From: Marinobacter sp. THAF197a
GTDB lineage: Bacteria > Pseudomonadota > Gammaproteobacteria > Pseudomonadales > Oleiphilaceae
Direction: 5' to 3'
Length of the DNA: 64,000 nt
Assembly: GCF_009363275.1 (NCBI RefSeq)
Contig: NZ_CP045324.1
Location: 62,001-126,000, forward strand
Shown: positions 9,601-16,625 of the stretch, in pieces
How the letters are laid out: each line of letters opens with the position of its first letter
Position numbering within the stretch: position 1 is the first letter of the stretch
Notes under the pieces: model-generated
The model's input: only the letters and a program-made list of their open reading frames with translations
The model's database searches: none
Told to the model about the DNA's origin: nothing
Translations under genes and position numbers: made by a program

Positions 9601-10488
9601 ATGGCGGATAACCAGACCTATTACGTTCCCGAACAGAGCAAATGGCCCATCGTGGCCACTGTCGGGCTGGGGGTGACCCTCTACGGGGTGGCTTCAATCA
9701 TGGTCAATGGCAAACAGGGTGAAAGCACCACCGGCTCCTGGATCATGTTCATGATAGGCGCCCTGATCATGGCGTACATGCTGTTCGGTTGGTTTGGCGC
9801 GGTGATCCGTGAGAGCCGGGCCGGTCTGTACAGTCCTCAGATGGATCGTTCGTTCCGCTGGGGTATGAGCTGGTTTATCTTCTCGGAGGTGATGTTCTTT
9901 GCGGCTTTCTTTGGCGCGCTGTTCTATGTCCGGGTGTTTGTGGTGCCCTGGCTGGGTGGTGAAGGTGACAAAGGCAGCACCAACATGCTCTGGGAGGGGT
10001 TCCAGGCCAGCTGGCCGTTGGTGAACAATCCGGACCCGCAAGCCTATCCGGGCCCCACGGAAGTCATCGGCCCCTGGGGCTTGCCTCTGATCAACACCAT
10101 CCTGCTGGTCACCTCATCCTTTACCGTTACCATTGCCCATCACGCCATGAAGGCGGGTGACCGGGCAAAGATTAAACTCTGGTTGATGGCGACCATTGCG
10201 CTGGCGGTTGTGTTCATGTTCGTGCAGTCCTATGAATACCTGCACGCCTATCGGGATCTGGACCTGACCCTGCAATCCGGTATCTACGGCAGTACCTTCT
10301 TTATGCTGACCGGCTTCCACGGTGCTCACGTATTCCTTGGCACCTTGATGCTGGTGATCATGCTGATACGAATCAACAAGGGGCACTTCACGGCCGACAA
10401 CCATTTTGGTTTTGAGGCGGCAGCCTGGTACTGGCACTTTGTGGATGTGGTCTGGCTGGGACTGTTTGTATTCGTCTATGTCATTTGA
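9601..10488 (+). CDS. ctaE: Cytochrome c oxidase subunit III
   Basis: A 295-residue membrane subunit that stabilises the oxidase core. The conserved segments are present: the amphipathic SWFIFSEVMFFAAFFGALFY, the loop AHHAMKAGDR, and the C-terminal WYWHFVDVVWLGLFVFVYV typical of all subunit III proteins. Compared with the seven-helix minimal form, there is a longer N-terminal segment with two hydrophobic stretches. GGAGA precedes the ATG. It is the last rightward gene before the opposite-strand DUF2909 gene, whose stop codon is only 15 bases beyond. Confidence 0.97.
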   Translation: MADNQTYYVPEQSKWPIVATVGLGVTLYGVASIMVNGKQGESTTGSWIMFMIGALIMAYMLFGWFGAVIRESRAGLYSPQMDRSFRWGMSWFIFSEVMFFAAFFGALFYVRVFVVPWLGGEGDKGSTNMLWEGFQASWPLVNNPDPQAYPGPTEVIGPWGLPLINTILLVTSSFTVTIAHHAMKAGDRAKIKLWLMATIALAVVFMFVQSYEYLHAYRDLDLTLQSGIYGSTFFMLTGFHGAHVFLGTLMLVIMLIRINKGHFTADNHFGFEAAAWYWHFVDVVWLGLFVFVYVI

Positions 10489-10503
10489 CAACAACGTTGA
10501 CCA

Positions 10504-10713
10504 TTACGGGACCGGGGTCGGGTTAAGCACCAGATCTCCGGTCCACAGGGAGGTCAGAACCACGGCAATGAGCAATACGCTCAATGCCACCCGAACCGCC
10601 AGAGAGTTCACCACCCGGCTGGTTTTGCCACCGTCGCGGATCAGGAAAAACAGGCCGCTGAACAGGCTGACCATAACCGCCAGCAGCAGTACAACGATTA
10701 AAAGCTTTAGCAT
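10504..10713 (-). CDS. DUF2909 small twin-helix membrane protein
   Basis: A 69-residue protein with two membrane helices (MLKLLIVVLLLAVMVSLFSG and VALSVLLIAVVLTSLW) joined by a charged loop RDGGKTSR. This matches DUF2909, a family found next to aa3 oxidase genes in Pseudomonas and relatives. It is read against the oxidase operon, so its transcript is antisense to any read-through from ctaE into SURF1. The start at 10713 is the first ATG of the hydrophobic domain; the upstream in-frame extension to 10947 is only the complement of SURF1. A role in oxidase assembly is inferred from gene position alone. Confidence 0.8.
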   Translation of the reverse strand: MLKLLIVVLLLAVMVSLFSGLFFLIRDGGKTSRVVNSLAVRVALSVLLIAVVLTSLWTGDLVLNPTPVP

Positions 10714-10809
10714 GGGGTGTCCCTGTTGTTGAATGGTTATATGGACAGAGTCCCCGGTGCACGATGGGAACCTGATATCACTATAGCAAAGCATGGGTAG
10801 GTGCGGTTG

Positions 10810-11547
10810 ATGAATCGCCGATGGCAGTTTGACTGGCGATTGCTGATGTTCAGCGGGTTGCTGTTGCCGGTGCTGCTGAGCCTGGGCGTCTGGCAACTCA
10901 ACCGGGCGGAGGAAAAGCAGATGCTGTTGGCAGCCTGGCAGCAACAAGCCAGCCAGGGTGATTGGCCGACACTTGTCTCAGGCGGATTAGAGAGAGGGCA
11001 GCCGGTTGTTCTGACCGGCTGGTATACCGAATACACCTGGCTGCTGGATAACCGAACCCGTGACGGCGTGCCCGGATACGAGGTGTTGACCGTGTTTACG
11101 CCGGTAGAGGGGCCGTCACTGGTGGTCAACCGTGGCTGGGTTCGCGGCCCCCGCACTCGGGATCAACTGCCGGAAATCGACACCCCGGGCGGACTGTTTA
11201 CCCTGGAGGGACGGCTGGATGATTATCCGGTGCCTCCGGTGCTGGCGGAGGATACCGGCCCTGCCAGTGGCTGGCCAAGACGGGTACAGGCATTACCTCA
11301 GGCCACTGTTGAAGACACGGTGGCCAGTCCTGCCGGGATGGTCCTAAAGCTCTCAGACAGCGAGCAGCCGGGTGCTTACCGCGCTGATCATGCTCCGGAT
11401 GTGATGGGCCCCCAGACCCACTACGGATATGCTGTGCAATGGTTTGCGCTTGCTGCAGCACTGACTATATTGACGTTAGTGGCGAGTTATAAAAAAAATG
11501 AAAGAATCCGAAAGACAGGAGCCGATAATGACAACGACAACGGCTGA
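10810..11547 (+). CDS. SURF1 family cytochrome oxidase assembly protein
   Basis: About 245 residues with the SURF1 layout: an N-terminal membrane helix (LLMFSGLLLPVLLSLGVWQL) followed by the family signature WQLNRAEEKQ, a periplasmic domain with TGWYTEYTWLLDNRTRDGVP and VVNRGWVRGPR, and a C-terminal helix (YAVQWFALAAALTILTLVAS). SURF1 helps insert heme a into subunit I. I chose ATG 10810 over GTG 10801 because GGTAGG sits nine bases before the ATG. The end overlaps the next gene by 20 bases, which implies translational coupling. Confidence 0.93.
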   Translation: MNRRWQFDWRLLMFSGLLLPVLLSLGVWQLNRAEEKQMLLAAWQQQASQGDWPTLVSGGLERGQPVVLTGWYTEYTWLLDNRTRDGVPGYEVLTVFTPVEGPSLVVNRGWVRGPRTRDQLPEIDTPGGLFTLEGRLDDYPVPPVLAEDTGPASGWPRRVQALPQATVEDTVASPAGMVLKLSDSEQPGAYRADHAPDVMGPQTHYGYAVQWFALAAALTILTLVASYKKNERIRKTGADNDNDNG

Positions 11548-12169
11548 TTCCGTGACCGGGCAGGACCCCCTCAGCCCGGAACAGGTTCGTCGTGGCAGGC
11601 GCACCGCCTTGCTGCTGTTTGCGGTGGGTTTTGGGCCGATGATTCTGGCCACCATCATGTTTTATACCGGCTGGTTGAATCCGGTTGGTCATACCAACGA
11701 AGGCGAGCTCCTGATGCCGCCTGTGCCGGTGCAGGCATTGAATCTGGAAACCTCAAACGGGGTGCCGCTGGCAGAGCGCTTCGGTGCTGATCAGGTCGAC
11801 CCTAACTGGCTTATGCTGGTGGTCTCCGGTACTTGCGGCAGCGATTGCGAGGAGCTGCTGTATCTGGCCCGCCAGGTAAACATCGCCCTTGGCAAAAATG
11901 CACCTCGGGTCAGCCGGGCAGCAGCGCTGGGCACTGTGCCAGCCGGGCTCGAGCAACGCTGGCAGGCAGAGTACAGCTCCATGGAGCGACTGCGCCCGGC
12001 GCCCGGCGCGGCAGCGGCCTGGCCCACTGGCGTGTCACCCGAGACAGCCCCCCGGATCTTGCTGATCGATCCTTTCGGTAACGTGATGATGCATTACGGC
12101 ACCGAACACACTGGCAAGCAAATGCTCAAAGACCTCAAGCATTTGCTGAAGTTGTCGCAGATTGGCTGA
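11528..12169 (+). CDS. Membrane-anchored thioredoxin-like protein of the oxidase cluster
   Basis: A 213-residue protein with one N-terminal membrane helix (TALLLFAVGFGPMILATIMFY) and a periplasmic domain with a possible thioredoxin/SCO-like fold. The segment WLMLVVSGTCGSDCEELLYL puts two Cys in a Cys-x3-Cys spacing where SCO proteins bind copper, and ILLIDPFGNVMMHYG resembles the last strands of that fold. The gene corresponds by position to the unnamed gene between SURF1 and ctaA in Pseudomonas aa3 clusters. AGGAG precedes the ATG at 11528. A role in copper or disulfide handling during oxidase assembly is inferred. Confidence 0.8.
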   Translation: MTTTTADSVTGQDPLSPEQVRRGRRTALLLFAVGFGPMILATIMFYTGWLNPVGHTNEGELLMPPVPVQALNLETSNGVPLAERFGADQVDPNWLMLVVSGTCGSDCEELLYLARQVNIALGKNAPRVSRAAALGTVPAGLEQRWQAEYSSMERLRPAPGAAAAWPTGVSPETAPRILLIDPFGNVMMHYGTEHTGKQMLKDLKHLLKLSQIG

Positions 12170-12185
12170 CCAGGGAGAACGGAAC

Positions 12186-13292
12186 GTGACGCAACAGTTT
12201 TCCCGTGAGCAATCTGCTCAAACGGTTAAGAAAATGGCCCGCTGGTCCACCGCTGCCTGCCTGCTGGCGGTGGTGGTGATTATGCTCGGTGCGTGGACCC
12301 GACTGGTGGATGCCGGGCTGGGTTGCCCTGACTGGCCGGGGTGTTACGGTTTCCTGACGGTGCCCCAGAGTGAAACCCGCATTGCCATCGCCAATGCCCG
12401 TTTCCCCGAGACGCCGGTGGATGTGTCCAAGGGCTGGCCGGAAATGATCCACCGCTACGCCGCAGGCATACTGGGCCTGGTGGTGTTTGGCCTGGCCGCC
12501 ACCGCGGTACGCAACCGCCGGGCGGGTATACCGGTCAAATTGCCTCTGTTCATTGCTGCCTTCATTCTTTTGCAGGGTGCATTTGGCGCCTGGACCGTGA
12601 CCCTCAAACTCTGGCCACAGGTGGTCGCCCTGCATTTGTTGGGTGGGTTCACCACGCTCACTCTGCTGCTATTGCTAACGCTACGTCTGCGCAAACGATC
12701 CCGGGGCTCTGCCCCTTCATGCGCCGCACCGCCGGCCCTCGCCCGCCTGCGCCCCTGGTTGTACGGCGGCCTTTTGCTGGTGATCATGCAAATTGCGCTG
12801 GGTGCCTGGACCGCAGCCAACTATGCCGCTGTGGCCTGCACGGACCTGCCTACCTGCCAGGGGCAATGGTGGCCGGAAGGCATGGATTTCCGGCATGGTT
12901 TTGATATTACCCAGCAGGTTGGCCCGAACTACCTGGGCGGCCAGCTGACGGCTGACGGCCGTGTGGCGATTCATGTTACCCATCGCCTGGGTGCGGTTAT
13001 CGTACTCGGCTACTTTGTCGTCCTGCTGACGCTACTCTGGCGGAACCGAGGTGATAGCGGCCTGGACCGGAGCATCGCGCTGGTTGCGGCGGCGCTTACG
13101 GTGCAGATCGGCCTGGGCCTGGCCAATGTGTGGCTGTACATTCCGTTGTCTATCGCCGTCGCCCACAACGCCATGGGGGCAGGACTGCTGCTGACGGTCG
13201 TTCACCTGATCTGGCAGCACCGGCAGCTGCCACAACCTGAAACATCCCCCGCAACCCATACAACAACCATAAACCGGGAGGTAACGGCATGA
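12186..13292 (+). CDS. ctaA: Heme A synthase (COX15/CtaA family)
   Basis: Converts heme O to heme A for the aa3 oxidase. It is an eight-helix membrane protein; conserved elements are TRLVDAGLGCPDWPGCYG near the N-terminus, EMIHRYAAG with the heme-ligating His, and THRLGAVIVLGYF with its counterpart in the second half. The GTG at 12186 is preferred because AGGGAG lies eight bases upstream; a TTG at 12162 overlapping the preceding stop codon is an alternative. The product precedes CtaB in gene order but acts after it in the pathway. The stop overlaps the ctaB start (ATGA), so the two are coupled. Confidence 0.95.
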   Translation: MTQQFSREQSAQTVKKMARWSTAACLLAVVVIMLGAWTRLVDAGLGCPDWPGCYGFLTVPQSETRIAIANARFPETPVDVSKGWPEMIHRYAAGILGLVVFGLAATAVRNRRAGIPVKLPLFIAAFILLQGAFGAWTVTLKLWPQVVALHLLGGFTTLTLLLLLTLRLRKRSRGSAPSCAAPPALARLRPWLYGGLLLVIMQIALGAWTAANYAAVACTDLPTCQGQWWPEGMDFRHGFDITQQVGPNYLGGQLTADGRVAIHVTHRLGAVIVLGYFVVLLTLLWRNRGDSGLDRSIALVAAALTVQIGLGLANVWLYIPLSIAVAHNAMGAGLLLTVVHLIWQHRQLPQPETSPATHTTTINREVTA

Positions 13293-14209
13293 GCGAGCAA
13301 GTTAAAGCGCTGCCGGCCGAGGAACATGCGAGTTCCCTGAGCAAATCCATTTCCTGGCGGGACTACCTGGAGCTGACCAAGCCCCGGGTGGTCGCGCTGA
13401 TGATCCTCACCTCGGTTATTGGCATGCTGCTGGCGGCGCCCGGCGTGCCCGGCTGGGATGTGCTGCTGTATGGCAACCTGGGTATTGCCCTGCTGGCAGG
13501 GGCCGCCGCCGTTGTGAACCACGTCGTCGACCAGAAGATCGACACCGTGATGGCCCGCACCCGCAAGCGCCCGGTGGCCACCGGACGGATTGCTGCGATT
13601 GATGCCCTGTTGTTTGCCACCGTACTGGCAGCCGTGGGCATGATTGTGCTGGTCTGGCAGGTGAACGAACTGACGGCCTGGCTCACCCTGGCTTCACTGG
13701 TGGGTTATGCCGGGGTTTACACCCTGTTCCTGAAGCGGGCCACGCCACAGAACATCACCATTGGTGGCCTGGCGGGTGCTATGCCTCCCTTGCTTGGCTG
13801 GACCGCCGTTACCGGTCAGGTGGAGGGCCACGCCCTGCTGCTGGTACTGATCATCTTCGCCTGGACACCGCCGCACTTCTGGGCCCTGGCCATTCACCGT
13901 AAAGAGGAATACGCCAAGGCTGGTATTCCCATGCTGCCAGTGACCCATGGCAACAAGTACACCGAGCTGCACATTCTGCTGTACACCCTGATGCTATTGG
14001 CGGTCAGCCTGCTACCTTTTGTCACAGGGATGTCGGGAGGTATTTACCTGATCGGCGCACTGGCACTAGGCTTGAGGTTCCTGCAATACGCCATCCGATT
14101 GTTGAAGGGCGATGACCGGCGGGTGGCGTTGAACACCTTCAAATACTCCATCACATACCTGATGGCGTTGTTTGTGGTGCTGCTGGTGGATCATTTTGTC
14201 TATTTTTGA
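13289..14209 (+). CDS. ctaB: Protoheme IX farnesyltransferase (heme O synthase)
   Basis: Attaches a farnesyl group to protoheme to make heme O, the substrate of CtaA. At 306 residues it has about nine membrane helices and the UbiA-type prenyltransferase motif NHVVDQKIDTVMARTRKRPV, with the Asp residues that bind magnesium-pyrophosphate, plus the second motif WTPPHFWALAIHRKEEY. It fits the CyoE/CtaB family exactly in length and motifs. The ATG overlaps the ctaA stop. The 34 bases after it lead directly to the SCO gene, so the operon probably continues. Confidence 0.97.
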   Translation: MSEQVKALPAEEHASSLSKSISWRDYLELTKPRVVALMILTSVIGMLLAAPGVPGWDVLLYGNLGIALLAGAAAVVNHVVDQKIDTVMARTRKRPVATGRIAAIDALLFATVLAAVGMIVLVWQVNELTAWLTLASLVGYAGVYTLFLKRATPQNITIGGLAGAMPPLLGWTAVTGQVEGHALLLVLIIFAWTPPHFWALAIHRKEEYAKAGIPMLPVTHGNKYTELHILLYTLMLLAVSLLPFVTGMSGGIYLIGALALGLRFLQYAIRLLKGDDRRVALNTFKYSITYLMALFVVLLVDHFVYF

Positions 14210-14243
14210 ATGACAGTTTCCGGGTTTATAAAGTGGAGGCCCC

Positions 14244-14906
14244 ATGGGGCGATCGTTACGCATCACGTTGTTTGTCTTGTTCCTGGTGGTCATGCTGGTA
14301 TTCGGCCTGACAGTTGGCCGGCAGGTGTTCCTGAAAGGAGCCGGTGAATCGCCAGTGGCGGCGCCCGACCTGAGCCAGTACAACACTTATGTGTACGAGC
14401 AGCCAAGACCCCTGGCGGAGTTCACTCTTACCAACGAACAGGGTGAAACCGTCACCCGCGATGACCTGAAGGGCCAGTGGACGTTCGTGTTTGTGGGCTA
14501 CACCAACTGCCCGGATATCTGCCCGGCGGCCATGGCCAACCTGCGCCAGACCGATAAGCTGTTGTCTGCGGATGTGCCCAAACCGGACTACCTATTGGTC
14601 ACGGCAGACCCGGAACACGACACGCCGGAACAGCTGAAAGCCTACACCGGCTTTTTCGGTGAAAACTTCCATGGCCTGACCGGCGACCTGGAGACCCTGC
14701 GTGAACTGGCGAAGAGTGTCAGTGCGGTGTTTGTTCATCGGGAGGTGGACGGGCAGTTGCTGGTGGACCACAGTGGTCACTTTGCTTTGCTTAACCCCGA
14801 GGGACAGCTTCAGGCCTTGATTCAACCGCCCCACAAACCCCAGGAGCTGGCTCAGGCCTATCAGCGCATCACCCAGTGGGCCAAGGCCCGCAACCCCGGC
14901 TCCTGA
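14244..14906 (+). CDS. SCO1/SenC family copper chaperone
   Basis: A 220-residue membrane-anchored protein with an N-terminal helix and a periplasmic thioredoxin fold. The copper-binding motif is intact: VGYTNCPDICPAAM gives Cys-x3-Cys, and the distal His is in VDHSGHFALL. SCO proteins help metallate the CuA site of subunit II, which suits its place at the end of the oxidase locus. GGAGG precedes the ATG. An imperfectly documented hairpin (GCCCGC, three-base loop, GCGGGC, 14914-14928) follows the stop codon but lacks a T-run, so it is only a weak terminator candidate. Confidence 0.95.
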   Translation: MGRSLRITLFVLFLVVMLVFGLTVGRQVFLKGAGESPVAAPDLSQYNTYVYEQPRPLAEFTLTNEQGETVTRDDLKGQWTFVFVGYTNCPDICPAAMANLRQTDKLLSADVPKPDYLLVTADPEHDTPEQLKAYTGFFGENFHGLTGDLETLRELAKSVSAVFVHREVDGQLLVDHSGHFALLNPEGQLQALIQPPHKPQELAQAYQRITQWAKARNPGS

Positions 14907-14961
14907 ACTGGTGGCCCGCCCTGCGGGCCTGCTGGTTGGGCCTTATCCTGCCAAAGTCACA

Positions 14962-14990
14962 CTGACAATTAATCGGTAGTGACCTACACT
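14962..14990 (+). promoter_or_regulatory. Sigma-70 type promoter for the MFS gene at 15033
   Basis: A -35 box CTGACA (14962-14967), a 17-base spacer and a -10 box TACACT (14985-14990) lie about 40 bases before the MFS start codon. Five of six bases match the consensus in the -35 box and the spacing is optimal. This separates the transporter gene from the oxidase operon. Confidence 0.55.
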
Positions 14991-15032
14991 GCTCGGCCGT
15001 TTCATTGATCGACACGACCTCCGGGCTGCGCT

Positions 15033-16235
15033 ATGACCAACTCGCACTCTGCTGACCCAAGACAGCTGTTTACCGTTCTGACCGCCGGCGCCCTGGTGCT
15101 ACTGGTGGTGCATGGCCTCGGCCGGTTTATTTACACCCCGCTGTTGCCCTATCTGGTGGCCGACGGCCAATTCAGCGCAGCAGATGGCGCTGCCGTCGCC
15201 ACCTGGAACTATCTTGGGTACCTGATGGGCGCCATGCTGGCCATTCGCTGGCATCGGATTGACCAGATCCGTGTCATGCTGCCGCTGTTCCTGGCGATCC
15301 ATGTGGTCACCACACTGGTCATAACCCAGACCGACAACCTCACAGTCATATCCGCAAGCCGCTGGCTGAACGGCGTGGCCAACGGCGTGGTGTTCGTGCA
15401 GGCACCCGCGTTGATACTGGAGTGGCTGGTGTTGCGCAACAGGGCCTCGCTCAGCGGCCTGGTCTATATCGGTGTGGGCATCGGCCTGCTGGTGTCCAGC
15501 GGACTGGTCACCGGTTCTGCGACCCTGCTTGAGGGCGCCGAGCGCTGGTGGCCTGCGGCGGTGTTGTCGATACCAATAGCCTGGTGGGGCGCCATGCAGC
15601 TGCGCAGGCTGGAGGTACCTGTGCGCCAGCACGACGATTCCGGGCAGGTGGTCAGCAACACCCCGTTACTGGATCGCGCGAGTATTCCGTTGTTCCTGTC
15701 CTATGCCGGGGCTGGCCTGGGGTACATCCTGCCCATGACCTTCCTGCCGCTCCTGGCCAAGATGACCTTGCCCCAGGGCCACGGGCTACTGAACGGCACC
15801 TGGGTGATCGTAGCCCTGTTTACCATTCCTGCACCGTGGCTCTGGAACAAGTTGGGAGCCCTGATGGGGGATCTGCCGGCATTGAGGCTGAATTTTCTGA
15901 TCCAGCTGGCAGGGGTGCTGGCGGCAGTAGTCTGGCCGGGGCCCGTGGGGTTGGTGCTTTGTGCAGCGCTGGTGGGCAGTACCTTCCTGGGTACGGTGCT
16001 GCTGACCCAGCGTATCGGGCGGGCGTTGCATCCTCATCAGGGGCCCCGGTTGTCGGCGGCGATGGTGGCGCTTTACGGTTTCACCCAGATGGTTGGGCCG
16101 TGGCTCACCAAACAATGGCTGGATGCGGGCGGTACCCTGGGGTCTGCCTTCGGTATTGGGGTGGCGGCGCTGGCGTTTGGGCTTTTGTTTGCGTTCTTTG
16201 TGCCCCGGGCTGACTTGTGGCGTTCGCGGTCTTGA
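15033..16235 (+). CDS. MFS transporter, YbfB/YjiJ family
   Basis: A 400-residue membrane protein with twelve predicted helices. The family pattern is visible near the N-terminus: GLGRFIYTPLLPYLVADGQF, then AATWNYLGYLMGAMLAIRW, characteristic of YbfB/YjiJ-type permeases. The substrate is unknown. Its own promoter lies at 14962. The ribosome site before the ATG is weak. Downstream is a 390-base gene-free stretch that carries two long hairpin repeats, the first only 40 bases after the stop codon. Confidence 0.88.
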   Translation: MTNSHSADPRQLFTVLTAGALVLLVVHGLGRFIYTPLLPYLVADGQFSAADGAAVATWNYLGYLMGAMLAIRWHRIDQIRVMLPLFLAIHVVTTLVITQTDNLTVISASRWLNGVANGVVFVQAPALILEWLVLRNRASLSGLVYIGVGIGLLVSSGLVTGSATLLEGAERWWPAAVLSIPIAWWGAMQLRRLEVPVRQHDDSGQVVSNTPLLDRASIPLFLSYAGAGLGYILPMTFLPLLAKMTLPQGHGLLNGTWVIVALFTIPAPWLWNKLGALMGDLPALRLNFLIQLAGVLAAVVWPGPVGLVLCAALVGSTFLGTVLLTQRIGRALHPHQGPRLSAAMVALYGFTQMVGPWLTKQWLDAGGTLGSAFGIGVAALAFGLLFAFFVPRADLWRSRS

Positions 16236-16274
16236 TGTGGTGTGGACCCAGACTGTGGGTTGTGGAGGATTGAT

Positions 16275-16363
16275 CGGGGTGGTGGGGTATTTTTTGCCTT
16301 GGAAATGAAACTCGCTGCGCTCAGACATTCATTTCCGGCGGAAAAAAATACCCCACCACCCCG
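16275..16363. repeat. Long hairpin repeat, copy A (conserved-loop family)
   Basis: Outer arms of 21 bases pair perfectly (16275-16295 with 16343-16363). An inner stem of nine bases follows (16301-16309 with 16328-16336), and the loop reads ACTCGCTGCGCTCAGACA (16310-16327). The same 18-base loop is present, at most one base different, in copies B (16490) and C (22682), whereas the arm sequences are unrelated. It lies between the MFS gene and hrpB and could act as a transcription end or mRNA stabiliser, but no U-tract follows the base of the stem. Confidence 0.85.
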
Positions 16364-16489
16364 CTCTAGCTGACCACGGCGGTTCCGCTGAAAAAGATAA
16401 TTTGCTGGGTGAGCTTGACGGCATAAGCGGCTTAACCCAAGTACGACCATGGTAACCTCTGGATATACCCTTAAAGTTACGCAGGGTGT

Positions 16490-16572
16490 GGGGGTGTTTA
16501 GGTTTTTTTGACCGAATAAAGGTGTCTGAGCGAAGCGAGTTCTTTTTCGGCCAAAAAAACCTAAACACCCCC
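16490..16572. repeat. Long hairpin repeat, copy B (inverted orientation)
   Basis: Outer arms of 21 bases pair perfectly (16490-16510 with 16552-16572). The inner stem around CCGAA/TTCGG is imperfect. On the complementary strand the loop reads ACTCGCTTCGCTCAGACA, one base different from copies A and C. It is in the opposite orientation to copy A, 126 bases away. The remaining bases of the 16236-16625 gap, including the 16373-16480 stretch between the hairpins, show nothing recognisable. Confidence 0.85.
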
Positions 16573-16625
16573 GCGCCACCCCCAAAACTCCCGGGCTAAA
16601 CCCAACGAGAACCCAGCCAAAACCG

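Noticed and set aside
14914..14928. Rho-independent terminator after the SCO gene
   Set aside because: The six-bp GCCCGC/GCGGGC stem is present but no T-run follows, so it is not listed as a terminator.
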